A DNA stretch of 64,000 bases from Vibrio europaeus. GTDB taxonomy: Bacteria; Pseudomonadota; Gammaproteobacteria; Enterobacterales; Vibrionaceae. This document shows positions 27,378 to 35,518 of the stretch, in pieces; position 1 is the first letter of the stretch; each line of letters opens with the position of its first letter. Location of the stretch: assembly GCF_001695575.1 (NCBI RefSeq), contig NZ_LUAX01000007.1:1054001-1118000 (forward strand), written 5' to 3'. A program made the translations under genes and the position numbers. Under the pieces are notes generated by a model. It was given only the letters and a program-made list of their open reading frames with translations, ran no database searches and had not been told where the DNA came from.

Positions 27378-28952
27378 GTGGTCGTAAAGCTTACGCCAGA
27401 ACAGGCAGCGCAATGGATTAATGACGGTGATTCAGTATTACTCGGAGGTTTCATTGGCAGTGTCGTGCCTGAAGCCATTGAAAGAGCCATTGGTGAGCGT
27501 TTTACTCACACTCAGCAACCGAAAGATCTTACTCTAGTTTTTGCCGCAGGGCAGGGCGATGGGCGAGGTCGCGCTGTTAATCATCTTGCGAAACAAGGTC
27601 TAGTGAAACAAGCCATTGGTGGGCACTGGGGTTTAGTCCCTAAGCTACAACAGTTAGCGGTCGACAACCTGATTCAAGGCTACAACCTTCCTCAAGGTAT
27701 TATCTCTCACTTATTGCGTGACACCGCAGCAGGAAAGTCGGGCACGATTAGCAAAGTCGGGTTAGGTACGTTTGTTGATCCGAGAATCGAAGGGGGAAAG
27801 ATCAACTCAGCAACCACGCAGGAGTGGGTAGAAGTGATTGATCTGCTCGGAGAAGAACACCTGTTCTATGACAAACTGCCCGTCAATGTTTCCATATTGC
27901 GAGGTACCACAGCCGATGAGAACGGCAATATCACTATGGAAGATGAGTGCTTAATTGTTGAAAGCTTAGCGGCGGCGCAAGCAGCAAAGAACAACGGGGG
28001 CAAAGTGATCGTTCAGGTGAAACGTGTAGTCGAAGCCGGAACACTCGATCCACATGCGGTGAAGATTCCCGGGATTTTTGTTGATGCTGTGGTTGTGTGC
28101 CAAGACGAGGCAGAGCATATGCAAACCTTCGCCACCATGATGAATCCTGAGTTTGTGGGAATAGTAGCTCCTCAAGAATACGCAATACCTTCTGATTCTA
28201 ACCAACCTATTAAGCTTGATGCGAAAACCATTATTGCTCGTCGCGCAGCGATGGAGTTAGAAGTTAACTCGATTTTAAATTTAGGGATTGGTGCCCCGGA
28301 ATATATTGCACAAGTCGCGCAGGAAGCGGGGGTTTTGGATCATTTCACCTTAACGGTTGAGCCGGGCGCTGTCGGTGGAACGCCGCAAAGTGGATTGGAC
28401 TTTGGTGCCTCTCGTTTACCACAAGCCATTATCAGCCAAGACCAGATGTTCGATTTCTATGATGGTGGCGGCGTCGATCAAGCCTTTCTTGGCTTAGCCC
28501 AATGTGACAAAAGCGGCAATATTAATGTCTCTCGTTTTGGAAGCAAAATTGCAGGTTGTGGTGGTTTCATCAATATCACGCAGAACGCGAAGAAGGTCTA
28601 CTTTTGCGGCACTTTTACCGCACAAGGTTTACAAGTTGAGGTAAATCACCAAGCTTTGACTATTATTCAGGAAGGTCGACAGAAAAAGCTCATTAACCAA
28701 GTAGAACAAATCACGTTTAGTGCTAAGCAAGCCGTTATGAGCAACAAGCCTGTTCTGTATATCACCGAAAGAGCGGTGTTTCGCTTAACGGTGAATGGAT
28801 TAGAGCTAATAGAAATAGCTCCGGGTATGGATTTAGAGCGAGACATCTTGCAGCACATGGATTTCGCTCCTGTCGTCAGTTCGTCATTAAAATTTATGGA
28901 TACTGCAATCTTTGACACGCAGTTTCGACTCAAAATTAGTAAAGATGAATAG
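27378..28952 (+). CDS. CoA-transferase, fused alpha/beta type (YdiF-like)
   Basis: This 524-residue protein is a family I CoA-transferase with both halves in one chain. The catalytic glutamate is Glu328 in LTVEPGAVGG; glycine-rich LGIGAPEYI precedes it, and GGFIGSVVPEAIERA marks the N-terminal half. It moves CoA from acetyl-CoA or succinyl-CoA to a short-chain acid, activating it for oxidation. A GTG start follows an AAGGAAGG site. With the dehydrogenase and thiolase genes downstream it can degrade 3-hydroxybutyrate or a similar acid to acetyl-CoA. The exact acid is inferred. Confidence 0.87.
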   Translation: MVVKLTPEQAAQWINDGDSVLLGGFIGSVVPEAIERAIGERFTHTQQPKDLTLVFAAGQGDGRGRAVNHLAKQGLVKQAIGGHWGLVPKLQQLAVDNLIQGYNLPQGIISHLLRDTAAGKSGTISKVGLGTFVDPRIEGGKINSATTQEWVEVIDLLGEEHLFYDKLPVNVSILRGTTADENGNITMEDECLIVESLAAAQAAKNNGGKVIVQVKRVVEAGTLDPHAVKIPGIFVDAVVVCQDEAEHMQTFATMMNPEFVGIVAPQEYAIPSDSNQPIKLDAKTIIARRAAMELEVNSILNLGIGAPEYIAQVAQEAGVLDHFTLTVEPGAVGGTPQSGLDFGASRLPQAIISQDQMFDFYDGGGVDQAFLGLAQCDKSGNINVSRFGSKIAGCGGFINITQNAKKVYFCGTFTAQGLQVEVNHQALTIIQEGRQKKLINQVEQITFSAKQAVMSNKPVLYITERAVFRLTVNGLELIEIAPGMDLERDILQHMDFAPVVSSSLKFMDTAIFDTQFRLKISKDE

Positions 28953-29071
28953 CGGTTCAATCGTTCATCGATTTCCAATCAAGGCAGGCACCGATAAATC
29001 GGTAGGCTAAGTGCGTTTGCAATTGATTGGTTTTACTCGTCAGTTTTTTATTTGCCCATAAGGATTAAGAC

Positions 29072-29806
29072 ATGTTTGAGAACAAAATTTGTCTGGTAAC
29101 AGGCGCAGCGCAAGGAATAGGTCGAGCAATCACTGAGAGATTTTCTCAAAACGGAGCAAAAAAGGTATATGCCTTAGATATGAATTCGGACGGATTAGCC
29201 GCGGCATTTTCTGATATAGAGAATGTGGAAGCTGTTACGGTGAATATCTGTGACCGACAAGCGATTGCCGAGCTGGTGGAGTCAATTAAACAACAATACT
29301 CGCGCGTAGATGTGTTAGTGAATAACGCAGGTGTGACCCGAGACGCACTGATCGACAAAATGACAGAGCAAGAATGGGACTTTGTACTAGACGTTAACCT
29401 AAAAGGTGTATTCAACCTGACTCAAGCCATCGCGCCGTTAATGATGGAAAACAACTACGGCTCGATTGTGACTATGTCTTCAGTAGTTGGGACCGACGGC
29501 AACATTGGACAAACCAACTATGCGGCCACAAAAGGTGGAGTTATCGCCATGACAAAAGGGTGGGCGAAAGAATTTGCACGTAAAGGGGCTCAAGTTCGTG
29601 CCAACTGTGTTGCACCTGGCTTTATCGAAACGCCTATGACCGCTGATTTACCGGAGAAAGTACTCGATATGATGAAAGGCAAAACGCCACTTGGCCGTAT
29701 GGGGACAACCGAAGATATCACCAATGGCGTCGAGTTTTTAGCCAGTGACAAGTCAAGCTTTATCACTGGGCAAGTTCTTAAAATAGATGGTGGGTTGGTA
29801 CTCTAA
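29072..29806 (+). CDS. SDR 3-hydroxyacyl-CoA/3-oxoacyl dehydrogenase (FabG-like)
   Basis: This 244-residue classical short-chain dehydrogenase has the cofactor motif TGAAQGIGRA at about residues 9-18, NNAGV near 86-90, and the catalytic Ser-Tyr-Lys set in SSVVG and YAATKGG. The C-terminus ITGQVLKIDGG is that of FabG relatives. Placed between a CoA-transferase and a thiolase, it is more likely a 3-hydroxybutyryl-CoA or acetoacetyl-CoA oxidoreductase than the housekeeping FabG. An AAGGAT site precedes the ATG. The thiolase start follows its stop by 1 nt. Confidence 0.88.
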   Translation: MFENKICLVTGAAQGIGRAITERFSQNGAKKVYALDMNSDGLAAAFSDIENVEAVTVNICDRQAIAELVESIKQQYSRVDVLVNNAGVTRDALIDKMTEQEWDFVLDVNLKGVFNLTQAIAPLMMENNYGSIVTMSSVVGTDGNIGQTNYAATKGGVIAMTKGWAKEFARKGAQVRANCVAPGFIETPMTADLPEKVLDMMKGKTPLGRMGTTEDITNGVEFLASDKSSFITGQVLKIDGGLVL

Positions 29807-29807
29807 G

Positions 29808-31019
29808 ATGACCGAAAAAGTCTATATTGTTGCTGCCAAGCGGACTCCGATTGGCAGCTTCCTTGGTGGGCTGAGTTCCCAATCTGCCGTTGAATTAGCG
29901 AGCTTAACCATTAAGAGTGCGCTTGCCCAAGCTGAAATTGACCCGACCATGATTGATGAAGTGGTGGTGGGTAATGTGCTCGGTGCAGGTTTAGGGCAGG
30001 GTGTGGGTCGGCAAGCCGCTATTCACGCAGAGATACCTGTTACAACCCCTGCGTATACCTTGAACATGATCTGCGGCAGTGGCATGAAATCCATACTCAA
30101 CGCCATAAACTCGGTACGAAGCGGTGACGCAAACATTGTGGTTGCCGCGGGCACCGAAAGTATGAGTAATGCTCCGTTTGTGATGGATGGGAAATGTCGT
30201 CAAGGCAATAAAATGGGTGATGTCTTCTTGGTTGATACCATGCTCAAAGATGGCTTAACGGATGCTTTTGGCGGTTTTCATATGGGTATTACTGCTGAAA
30301 ACATTGCCAAGCGCTATGAGATAAGCCGTGAGGAGCAAGACGCATTTGCTCTGCGCAGCCAATCAAGAGCTGAGCAAGCAATTAAGTCTGGTTGCTTTGA
30401 ACAAGAAATCGTTCCTGTAGTGATTAAATCACGCAAAGGTGAAAGCGCTGTGAATCTTGATGAGCATCCGAGATTCGGCACTACCATAGAAAACTTATCT
30501 GGGCTTCGAGCGGCATTCGATAAGCAAGGGAGCGTAACTGCGGGAAATGCCTCTGGCTTAAATGATGGTGCGGTAGCCTTGATTGTTGTCAGTGAGCAAG
30601 CGGTTCAGCAGCATGGGCTTGTTCCTCTGGTTGAGGTAGTCGCAACAGGACAAGGTGGTGTTGAGCCTGATGTGATGGGACTAGGCCCAATCCCGGCGGT
30701 AAAACAAGCATTGCAACGCGCAGAGCTCGAGCTGAGTGATATTCAAAGGTTAGAGCTCAACGAAGCCTTCGCTGCGCAAGCCATTGGAGTGATGAAAGGG
30801 CTGTCTGAACAGCATCAAGTGCCTTACGGTTGGTTTGAAGATAAAACCAACGTCAATGGCGGTGCGATAGCCCTTGGGCATCCAATCGGTGCATCGGGGG
30901 GGCGAATTGTCACTTCGTTGATCTATGAAATGATCCGCTCTAAAACCCAGCTTGGCCTAGCCTCTCTGTGTATCGGTGGTGGTATGGGTACTGCGTTGAT
31001 TCTCAAGCGGGTTAGTTAA
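29808..31019 (+). CDS. Acetyl-CoA acetyltransferase (thiolase)
   Basis: This protein of about 403 residues has all thiolase catalytic motifs: the nucleophilic cysteine in NMICGSGMKS, NEAFAAQ, the histidine in ALGHPIGASGG, and the second cysteine in CIGGGMG. It splits acetoacetyl-CoA into two acetyl-CoA, or condenses them in reverse. The ATG at 29808 begins 1 nt after the dehydrogenase stop. It ends the presumed acid-degradation operon. Confidence 0.93.
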   Translation: MTEKVYIVAAKRTPIGSFLGGLSSQSAVELASLTIKSALAQAEIDPTMIDEVVVGNVLGAGLGQGVGRQAAIHAEIPVTTPAYTLNMICGSGMKSILNAINSVRSGDANIVVAAGTESMSNAPFVMDGKCRQGNKMGDVFLVDTMLKDGLTDAFGGFHMGITAENIAKRYEISREEQDAFALRSQSRAEQAIKSGCFEQEIVPVVIKSRKGESAVNLDEHPRFGTTIENLSGLRAAFDKQGSVTAGNASGLNDGAVALIVVSEQAVQQHGLVPLVEVVATGQGGVEPDVMGLGPIPAVKQALQRAELELSDIQRLELNEAFAAQAIGVMKGLSEQHQVPYGWFEDKTNVNGGAIALGHPIGASGGRIVTSLIYEMIRSKTQLGLASLCIGGGMGTALILKRVS

Positions 31020-31030
31020 GCTTAACGTCT

Positions 31031-31513
31031 CTATAGCGTTACAAGCGCTGTTAGATACAGGCCAAAACCATAGAAGGTATGCGCTAACAAACTTAACCCT
31101 CGTGCTTTCCACGGCGAGGGGGTTTTCGTTGCGGCAATACCAAACCCTAAGCAAGGTTGGATGATCAAGAATGGAAACGCTAGAGTCACTATGCCTGTAA
31201 TGAGTGCTGGTGCGATACTCGGATTCATCAGCCATGTTTCGCCCAAAATAAGTATGTGGACTAACGCAAATACGATACCGGTCAAATAATGTAGAGCCCA
31301 ACCCAACGGCTTTTCTCCTTTGACTGGTGCAGTAGCCATAATCGGACGATGAACCCATTGTCCGTTTGGTATCAAATATACCCAACGCGCGACTAAGGCG
31401 TAATCAAGAGGCGGAATGCCAAGCACTCGCTTCTGAATTAAAGCCCAAATATCCATGATCACCGTCGCGCCGATACCAACCCAAATCGCTTGTAGCCAAA
31501 TTGATAGTTCCAT
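31031..31513 (-). CDS. DUF2938 family membrane protein
   Basis: This 160-residue protein is hydrophobic, with about four membrane helices, and matches the DUF2938 pattern (GIGATVIMDIWALIQKR near the N-terminus and KARGLSLLAHTFYG near the C-terminus). Its function is unknown. It is divergent from a MerR regulator gene with fewer than 100 nt between them, and a SoxR-like palindrome lies in the shared promoter region. It is therefore probably a MerR target. Confidence 0.8.
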   Translation of the reverse strand: MELSIWLQAIWVGIGATVIMDIWALIQKRVLGIPPLDYALVARWVYLIPNGQWVHRPIMATAPVKGEKPLGWALHYLTGIVFALVHILILGETWLMNPSIAPALITGIVTLAFPFLIIQPCLGFGIAATKTPSPWKARGLSLLAHTFYGFGLYLTALVTL

Positions 31514-31569
31514 TTCGTTTTCCCTGTTGTAATTCGTTTTTAACCTGTTAGTTTTGAATCATGTTACAA

Positions 31570-31587
31570 CTTGAAGTTAACTTTAAG
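31570..31587. promoter_or_regulatory. MerR-type operator (SoxR-box-like palindrome)
   Basis: CTTGAAGTTAACTTTAAG is an 18-base dyad with a single mismatch in its arms and the AAGTTAACTT core known from SoxR boxes. It lies just upstream of the MerR gene start and downstream of the divergent DUF2938 start, as expected for autoregulation and control of the divergent gene. Confidence 0.6.
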
Positions 31588-31602
31588 TCAACGGGAATAT
31601 TT

Positions 31603-31992
31603 ATGGATATTGCAGTCGTTTCTAAAGAGTCAGGTTTGGCGCCGTCCACGCTAAGGTATTATGAAAAGATTGGGCTGATTCGTTCGATTGGAAGAAATGG
31701 CTTACGTCGACAATACTCACCTAATGTTTTGAATAAATTAAATATTATTTCACTGGGCCGGGCTGCGGGGTTATCACTAGAAGAGATCGCCTCCATGTTC
31801 GATGTCGACGATGAATTGGCTATTAACCGAAATTTGCTTACTCAAAAAGTGGAAGAAATTGATGAGCAAATCAAGAGGCTGGCAATAGTACGCGACAACC
31901 TTAACCACGTCGCGAACTGCCCTCAACCCTCTCATCTAGAGTGCCCATCTTTCCAAAAACTGATGAAGTCGGCTAAACGCTATTTACCATAA
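31603..31992 (+). CDS. MerR family transcriptional regulator
   Basis: This 129-residue regulator has an N-terminal MerR helix-turn-helix (LAPSTLRYYEKIGLIR), a dimerisation coil, and a short C-terminal tail with two cysteines (NCPQPSHLECPSF) that could bind metal or sense redox. The frame is open upstream, but the ATG at 31603 gives the normal family N-terminus and leaves the palindrome outside the gene. It probably controls itself and the divergent DUF2938 gene. The cysteine spacing differs from the SoxR iron-sulfur motif, so the signal is open. Confidence 0.85.
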   Translation: MDIAVVSKESGLAPSTLRYYEKIGLIRSIGRNGLRRQYSPNVLNKLNIISLGRAAGLSLEEIASMFDVDDELAINRNLLTQKVEEIDEQIKRLAIVRDNLNHVANCPQPSHLECPSFQKLMKSAKRYLP

Positions 31993-32043
31993 AGTGAGAT
32001 TTTTGATTAGAAAGTGTAAAAGAGACGGATACCTTTAAAGAAC

Positions 32044-32250
32044 TTAAGCGCTAAAACCTTGATAGAGAAAATACACCCCCAAGCCAAACTGAAAAGCGAT
32101 GATGAACCAGTAAGCTATTGGGTGTGAGGCTTTGCTCACATCGAACCACCCCCACCAATCAAGAATCAATATGGTGTCAGTTTCTTCTTTGACTAAATCC
32201 CAAATAGTGAAAGCGATTAACGCCAAACCTAATACTACTGCTATGTTCAT
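32044..32250 (-). CDS. Small membrane protein (68-75 aa)
   Basis: This short protein has two predicted membrane helices (IAVVLGLALIAFTIWDLV and IAYWFIIAFQFGLGVYFLY) separated by a tryptophan-rich loop. I do not recognise the family. The ATG at 32250 lacks a clear ribosome site; a GTG 21 nt upstream is an alternative. It stands alone between the MerR gene and a GNAT gene, on the strand used by most accessory genes of this zone. Confidence 0.6.
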   Translation of the reverse strand: MNIAVVLGLALIAFTIWDLVKEETDTILILDWWGWFDVSKASHPIAYWFIIAFQFGLGVYFLYQGFSA

Positions 32251-32370
32251 ATCTGTTTTTAATGATGTCACTCTTAAGGAGTGAGCTGTTTAGCAAAGCG
32301 GATAGTTTTGTCACTTTTAGGAACTCCGTTCCTTACAGGTTGCCAATGACCGTCAGATAACACCCCGTAG

Positions 32371-32871
32371 CTAGAGAAACTTCTCAATTAGAATTTCATC
32401 TATGTACACACCGGCTACCTTGGCGTGTTTCTTAGCCCTGCCTACAACTTCAAAACCTTGCTTCAAGTAGACTGTTAATGCTCGTTCATTATCACTACGA
32501 ACGTAAGCAAACAACTTTTCATATCCTTTTCGCTTTGCTACTTCAAAGGTAGACTCAAATAGCTTTTTAGAAACGCCTTGGCCTTGACTAGAACCAGCGA
32601 CAAATGTCCCAATAACTCCGACATGGTCAAATGCTTTAGTGTATGCCGCGAATGGCTCCACATTTTGAAAACCAACAATCTCGGAGTTTTCAGTATTCAC
32701 CGCAACAGAAAATACACCTTCGCCCGGAAACTGTGTGATGAACTCTTTTTCTTCATCCACCGAAAACGTGGTATCCAATACAGTGTATAAGCCTTCAATA
32801 ATGATTGGGTTGAGTACATCAGCGATGCCTTGAGCATCTTCTACGATTACTTGCCTTACTACTACACTCAT
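32371..32871 (-). CDS. GNAT family N-acetyltransferase
   Basis: This 166-residue acetyltransferase shows the acetyl-CoA-binding block near residues 90-110 (GTFVAGSSQGQGVSKKLFE) and the following FAYVRSDNERALTVYLKQGF. This is typical of the phosphinothricin/small-molecule acetyltransferase branch. The substrate is unknown and could be an amine-containing toxin or metabolite. It is part of the run of small minus-strand accessory genes downstream of the formate dehydrogenase gene. Confidence 0.85.
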   Translation of the reverse strand: MSVVVRQVIVEDAQGIADVLNPIIIEGLYTVLDTTFSVDEEKEFITQFPGEGVFSVAVNTENSEIVGFQNVEPFAAYTKAFDHVGVIGTFVAGSSQGQGVSKKLFESTFEVAKRKGYEKLFAYVRSDNERALTVYLKQGFEVVGRAKKHAKVAGVYIDEILIEKFL

Positions 32872-32997
32872 TCAATAGTGCTCCTGTTGTATCAAATCTA
32901 GGCTTCTACAAAAGTCGTTTTTTGGCCACAACTAACGTTATGTATAGGGGTTGTGCCATCTTAAAAACCAAACTTAACACTGTAGTGAAAAATGCCG

Positions 32998-33091
32998 ATT
33001 TACTTTAGACTTGCTTGAATTATTAGTAGCTCAATTTCATTGTTCGATGTGTTAACCAAACCATGTGTGCCAAAACGTTTGTTAGCTAGCT
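32998..33091 (-). pseudogene. Remnant of a cupin gene 3' end
   Basis: About 94 bases here match the last 95 bases of the cupin gene at 34497-34591 at roughly 90%, including the coding end LIIQASLK and TTTACTTTAGACTTGCTTGA after the stop. The rest of the cupin gene is absent; an unrelated membrane protein gene lies upstream on the same strand. It is a non-functional tail left by duplication or replacement. Confidence 0.8.
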
Positions 33092-33100
33092 TGTAGATGA

Positions 33101-33358
33101 CTACTCAGTAATACTTACTTTACGCTCTTTCTCTGGTGTCGACCATTTGATGATTGCTCTAAGGTTCATTGAAAAAAAGATGATATTTGCAATTATCATC
33201 GCCACACTGCCAGTAAGATAACCAACTGCAACCCAACTGGTGTTACCGCACATCATTAAAATAAACCCAATTTTGTTCTTATTTCCAATTTGCCAAATAG
33301 CAAGAAACGTAAGTACCATTGCAACCCAGTCAATTCCATAGTACTGAAAATATTCCAT
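33101..33358 (-). CDS. Small inner membrane protein (YgjV/PnuC-like)
   Basis: This 85-residue protein is mostly three membrane helices (DWVAMVLTFLAIWQIGN, GFILMMCGNTSWVAVGYL, AMIIANIIFFSMNLRAIIKW). The pattern resembles short YgjV/PnuC-like membrane proteins, which may bind or carry small metabolites, but the assignment is tentative. A GGAGG site precedes the ATG at 33358. It is flanked by a cupin gene tail downstream and by a formate dehydrogenase tail copy upstream, so it seems to have replaced the body of an older cupin gene copy. Confidence 0.7.
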   Translation of the reverse strand: MEYFQYYGIDWVAMVLTFLAIWQIGNKNKIGFILMMCGNTSWVAVGYLTGSVAMIIANIIFFSMNLRAIIKWSTPEKERKVSITE

Positions 33359-33388
33359 TTTTTCCTCCAAGCACATAACAATTATTAA

Positions 33389-33540
33389 GGAAGAGCATTT
33401 CTATATTCAGTTCCTCCCCAACTCTCATTATTTGTCATCGTACCATTTCGCATTCTGGTAGTTAAACAAAAAGAGCCAACCTCTGGGTTGACTCTTATGC
33501 TTGTGCCTAAAGTGACGAGTTAGGAGTGGCTATCTGCTTC
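33389..33540 (-). repeat. Formate dehydrogenase 3' tail and terminator, copy C (shortest)
   Basis: This stretch is similar to 38155-38310, downstream of and including the functional formate dehydrogenase stop. Shared strings include TTTCTATATTCAGTTC, ATTCTGGTAGTTAAACAAA, the AAAAGAGCCAACC...TTGACTCTT hairpin (33469-33494), and a stop-codon region GTTAGG-GTGG-TATCTGC. The last codons of the DUF523 gene lie inside it. The hairpin still works as a minus-strand terminator. Confidence 0.75.
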
Positions 33541-34014
33541 CAACACATTGCGCAGTTGGTCGATGGTATGTTGGCTGAATACCTTGATACCGTTACGCTC
33601 CAACAAAGCAGCAGTTACACCAGAACCAGTAATTTTGGTTCCGCTAAATGTTCCATCGTAAATCTTTGAACTACCACAAGAAGGACTGCCCTCAGCTAGT
33701 ACTGCATATTTTATTTGTTGCTGCTGACATCTTTTCAAAGCATTCTCAGCGCCGACTACGAATTGAGCCGTGACATCAATACCATCATCTCCAACAACAT
33801 TGGTGGAGCCGCAAAGCACATCAATCCCTTTTCCTGAGATGATTTCAGCAGGCGCTCTTGGAGTAGGAAGGCCAGCCGAAACTTCAGGACAAAAGATCAC
33901 GAGTTCTGTATTTGACTGGAGCCAATGAAAATCAGGCTCCGGAATGGACAAACAACTGGCGTTGTATCGAACTTTATTGCCAACCAAACACGAGCTAACT
34001 AAAACTTTCTCCAA
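33520..34014 (-). CDS. DUF523 family protein with a borrowed C-terminal tail
   Basis: This 164-residue protein matches the DUF523 family, with the N-terminal VSSCLVGNKVRYNA, CPEVSAGLPTPRAPAEI, and LAEGSPSCGSSKIYDG carrying conserved cysteines. The function is unknown; conserved cysteines suggest metal or thiol chemistry. The final residues (ADSHS) are encoded by DNA that resembles the end of the formate dehydrogenase gene (ADNHA or AESHA). The native stop was therefore probably replaced when this gene was joined to a tail copy. The remaining length is close to the single-domain DUF523 size. Confidence 0.82.
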   Translation of the reverse strand: MEKVLVSSCLVGNKVRYNASCLSIPEPDFHWLQSNTELVIFCPEVSAGLPTPRAPAEIISGKGIDVLCGSTNVVGDDGIDVTAQFVVGAENALKRCQQQQIKYAVLAEGSPSCGSSKIYDGTFSGTKITGSGVTAALLERNGIKVFSQHTIDQLRNVLEADSHS

Positions 34015-34027
34015 TTGAGATTCCTTT

Positions 34028-34369
34028 TTATGTGCTTATCTGTGCTTTATTGATTTTCAGCCAGAATGATTCTTGGCACTGATTCGTAAAGTGTTTTTTC
34101 TTGGGGGTTATGTTTAGCGTACTCGGTTGCTCAGTGACTTCGTATGAAATCCAGCATTCCTCACAAACCGTATCCGAGTCATTATCTGACAGCTCTCGTT
34201 CGGTCAACTTTCTCACACCGACACCATTGTTAAACGTTACGAGTAGTTCACTGTTTTCTAGAAGTAGACCGTCTTCTTCAGAAGTCTGTTGTGTATGTAT
34301 CTTCTCAACTATCGACAGGCCGTCATGCTCTTCTTTCATTGCTGATACATATGTAAACAAATTATTCAT
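34028..34369 (-). CDS. Hypothetical protein (113 aa)
   Basis: I do not recognise this acidic, soluble protein. It has a helical N-terminus and a CEECW motif near residue 78, possibly metal-binding, followed by strand-like segments. The ATG at 34369 has an AGAGG site, so the longer open frame upstream is not used. It lies 13 nt upstream of the DUF523 gene on the same strand and is probably co-transcribed. Confidence 0.6.
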   Translation of the reverse strand: MNNLFTYVSAMKEEHDGLSIVEKIHTQQTSEEDGLLLENSELLVTFNNGVGVRKLTERELSDNDSDTVCEECWISYEVTEQPSTLNITPKKKHFTNQCQESFWLKINKAQIST

Positions 34370-34496
34370 TACATCTGCCTCTTTGAAGCTATAATCGTCC
34401 AACCACAAAAACCAGTAAATTGATTGTCATCACCAACTTAGCTGAACGAAAAAAGCCGAGCGTTTGGAATCCGTTTAAACGTTTTGCAATTGCTAT

Positions 34497-34847
34497 TTAC
34501 TTTAGACTTGCTTGAATTATTAACAGCTCAATTTCTTTGCTCGATGTGTTTACCAAACCATGTGTGCCAAAACGTTTGTTAACTATCATATCTCCTGAAG
34601 ACACTTTTCTTTCCTTACCTTCGATGGTCATAGTGCCTTCACCTTTCAAAATGATATACATTTCTTCATCGTCTCCATGAGTATGTTCGCCCATAGAGCT
34701 TCCCGGCGGCATAACGACACGAATAGCGAAATCCCATGCACCGTCGAAATCTTTACGCTTGAACGCACGATAGATGTCTATTGAGCCTTCTCCGTCATGG
34801 CTATTTTCATCCACTTCTTTATCGCAAGTGTAAAAGTTACGTATCAT
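34497..34847 (-). CDS. Cupin domain protein
   Basis: This 116-residue single cupin has the metal-binding motif GEHTHGDDEEMYIILKGEG and a second conserved region ending in GTHGLVNTS. Such proteins act as small dioxygenases, isomerases or binding proteins; the substrate is unknown. An AAGGA site precedes the ATG at 34847, and the longer open frame upstream is not needed. Its 3' end is duplicated as a remnant at 32998-33091. Upstream lies a degraded formate dehydrogenase tail. Confidence 0.83.
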   Translation of the reverse strand: MIRNFYTCDKEVDENSHDGEGSIDIYRAFKRKDFDGAWDFAIRVVMPPGSSMGEHTHGDDEEMYIILKGEGTMTIEGKERKVSSGDMIVNKRFGTHGLVNTSSKEIELLIIQASLK

Positions 34848-34904
34848 TTTTTCGAATTCCTTTCTTATTATTTTCCGTAAATCTGCAAAGCGCCAAAACA
34901 ACGA

Positions 34905-35517
34905 ATAGGTGAGTATTTCTACAACAACTCATATTTTATACTTATCAATCTATTTCATATCGTACCATGTCAGAGGTGGGAGTGATAAACAAAAAGAGCC
35001 AACCTCTCAGTTGACTCTCTTTCCTTATCTAAAACGGCTAGTTAGGCATGGCTTTCTGCGGTGTCTAGTGCTTCAACTCTCACTGCTGCGACCTTAAACT
35101 CTGGGATCTTAGCGTGTGGGTCGGTGGCTGTAGTGGTGAGCCTGTTTACTGGCGACTCGACGAAGTGGAAAGGAATAAAGATCACCCCTTTCTGGATTCG
35201 TTTGGTCACAAACGCGTCGATCTCTATCTCTCCTCTTCGGGTCGAGACTTTCAATCTTTGACCATTTGAAATTCCCAGTGCTTCGGCGTCTTGTACACTG
35301 ATCATTGCTCTTGGCCCAGCAAGTTTGTCGAGCCCTTTGGTTTTACGAGTCATGGTTCCGGTGTGGAACTGTTCTAACACTCGGCCTGTGGTAAGCACGA
35401 GCGGAACTCTTCATCAGGCAGTTCGGCTGCGTAGCGGAATGGAACCCCAACTATATGCCCTTAACCACGAGTGAATTGGGTTAGGATCACTTACCACTGG
35501 GTTCTCTCCCATAAGTA
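34905..35517 (-). pseudogene. Degraded copy of the formate dehydrogenase 3' end, copy A
   Basis: From the stop region outward, about 395 bases match the functional gene at 38270-38652 with about 18 mismatches, most at third codon positions. One base is missing where the functional gene has GAGCGGGAACTC (GAGCGGAACTC here), which breaks the frame. Near 35485 the match jumps by about 390 bases to the region near 39124 (GGTT...TACTGGGTTCTC...CCCATAA) and then ends. The tail keeps a terminator hairpin at 34994-35018. It cannot encode a working enzyme. Confidence 0.9.
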
Positions 35518-35518
35518 C

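Noticed and set aside
32930-32965. Imperfect inverted repeat GGCCACAAC/GTTGTGCC as a single attC site
   Set aside because: The arms fit, but the inner sequence lacks the second pair of core sites and no second copy exists nearby.
35042-35398. Short real gene of 118 codons
   Set aside because: It is the C-terminal part of the formate dehydrogenase in a broken copy with a frame error and internal deletion, without its own start signals.
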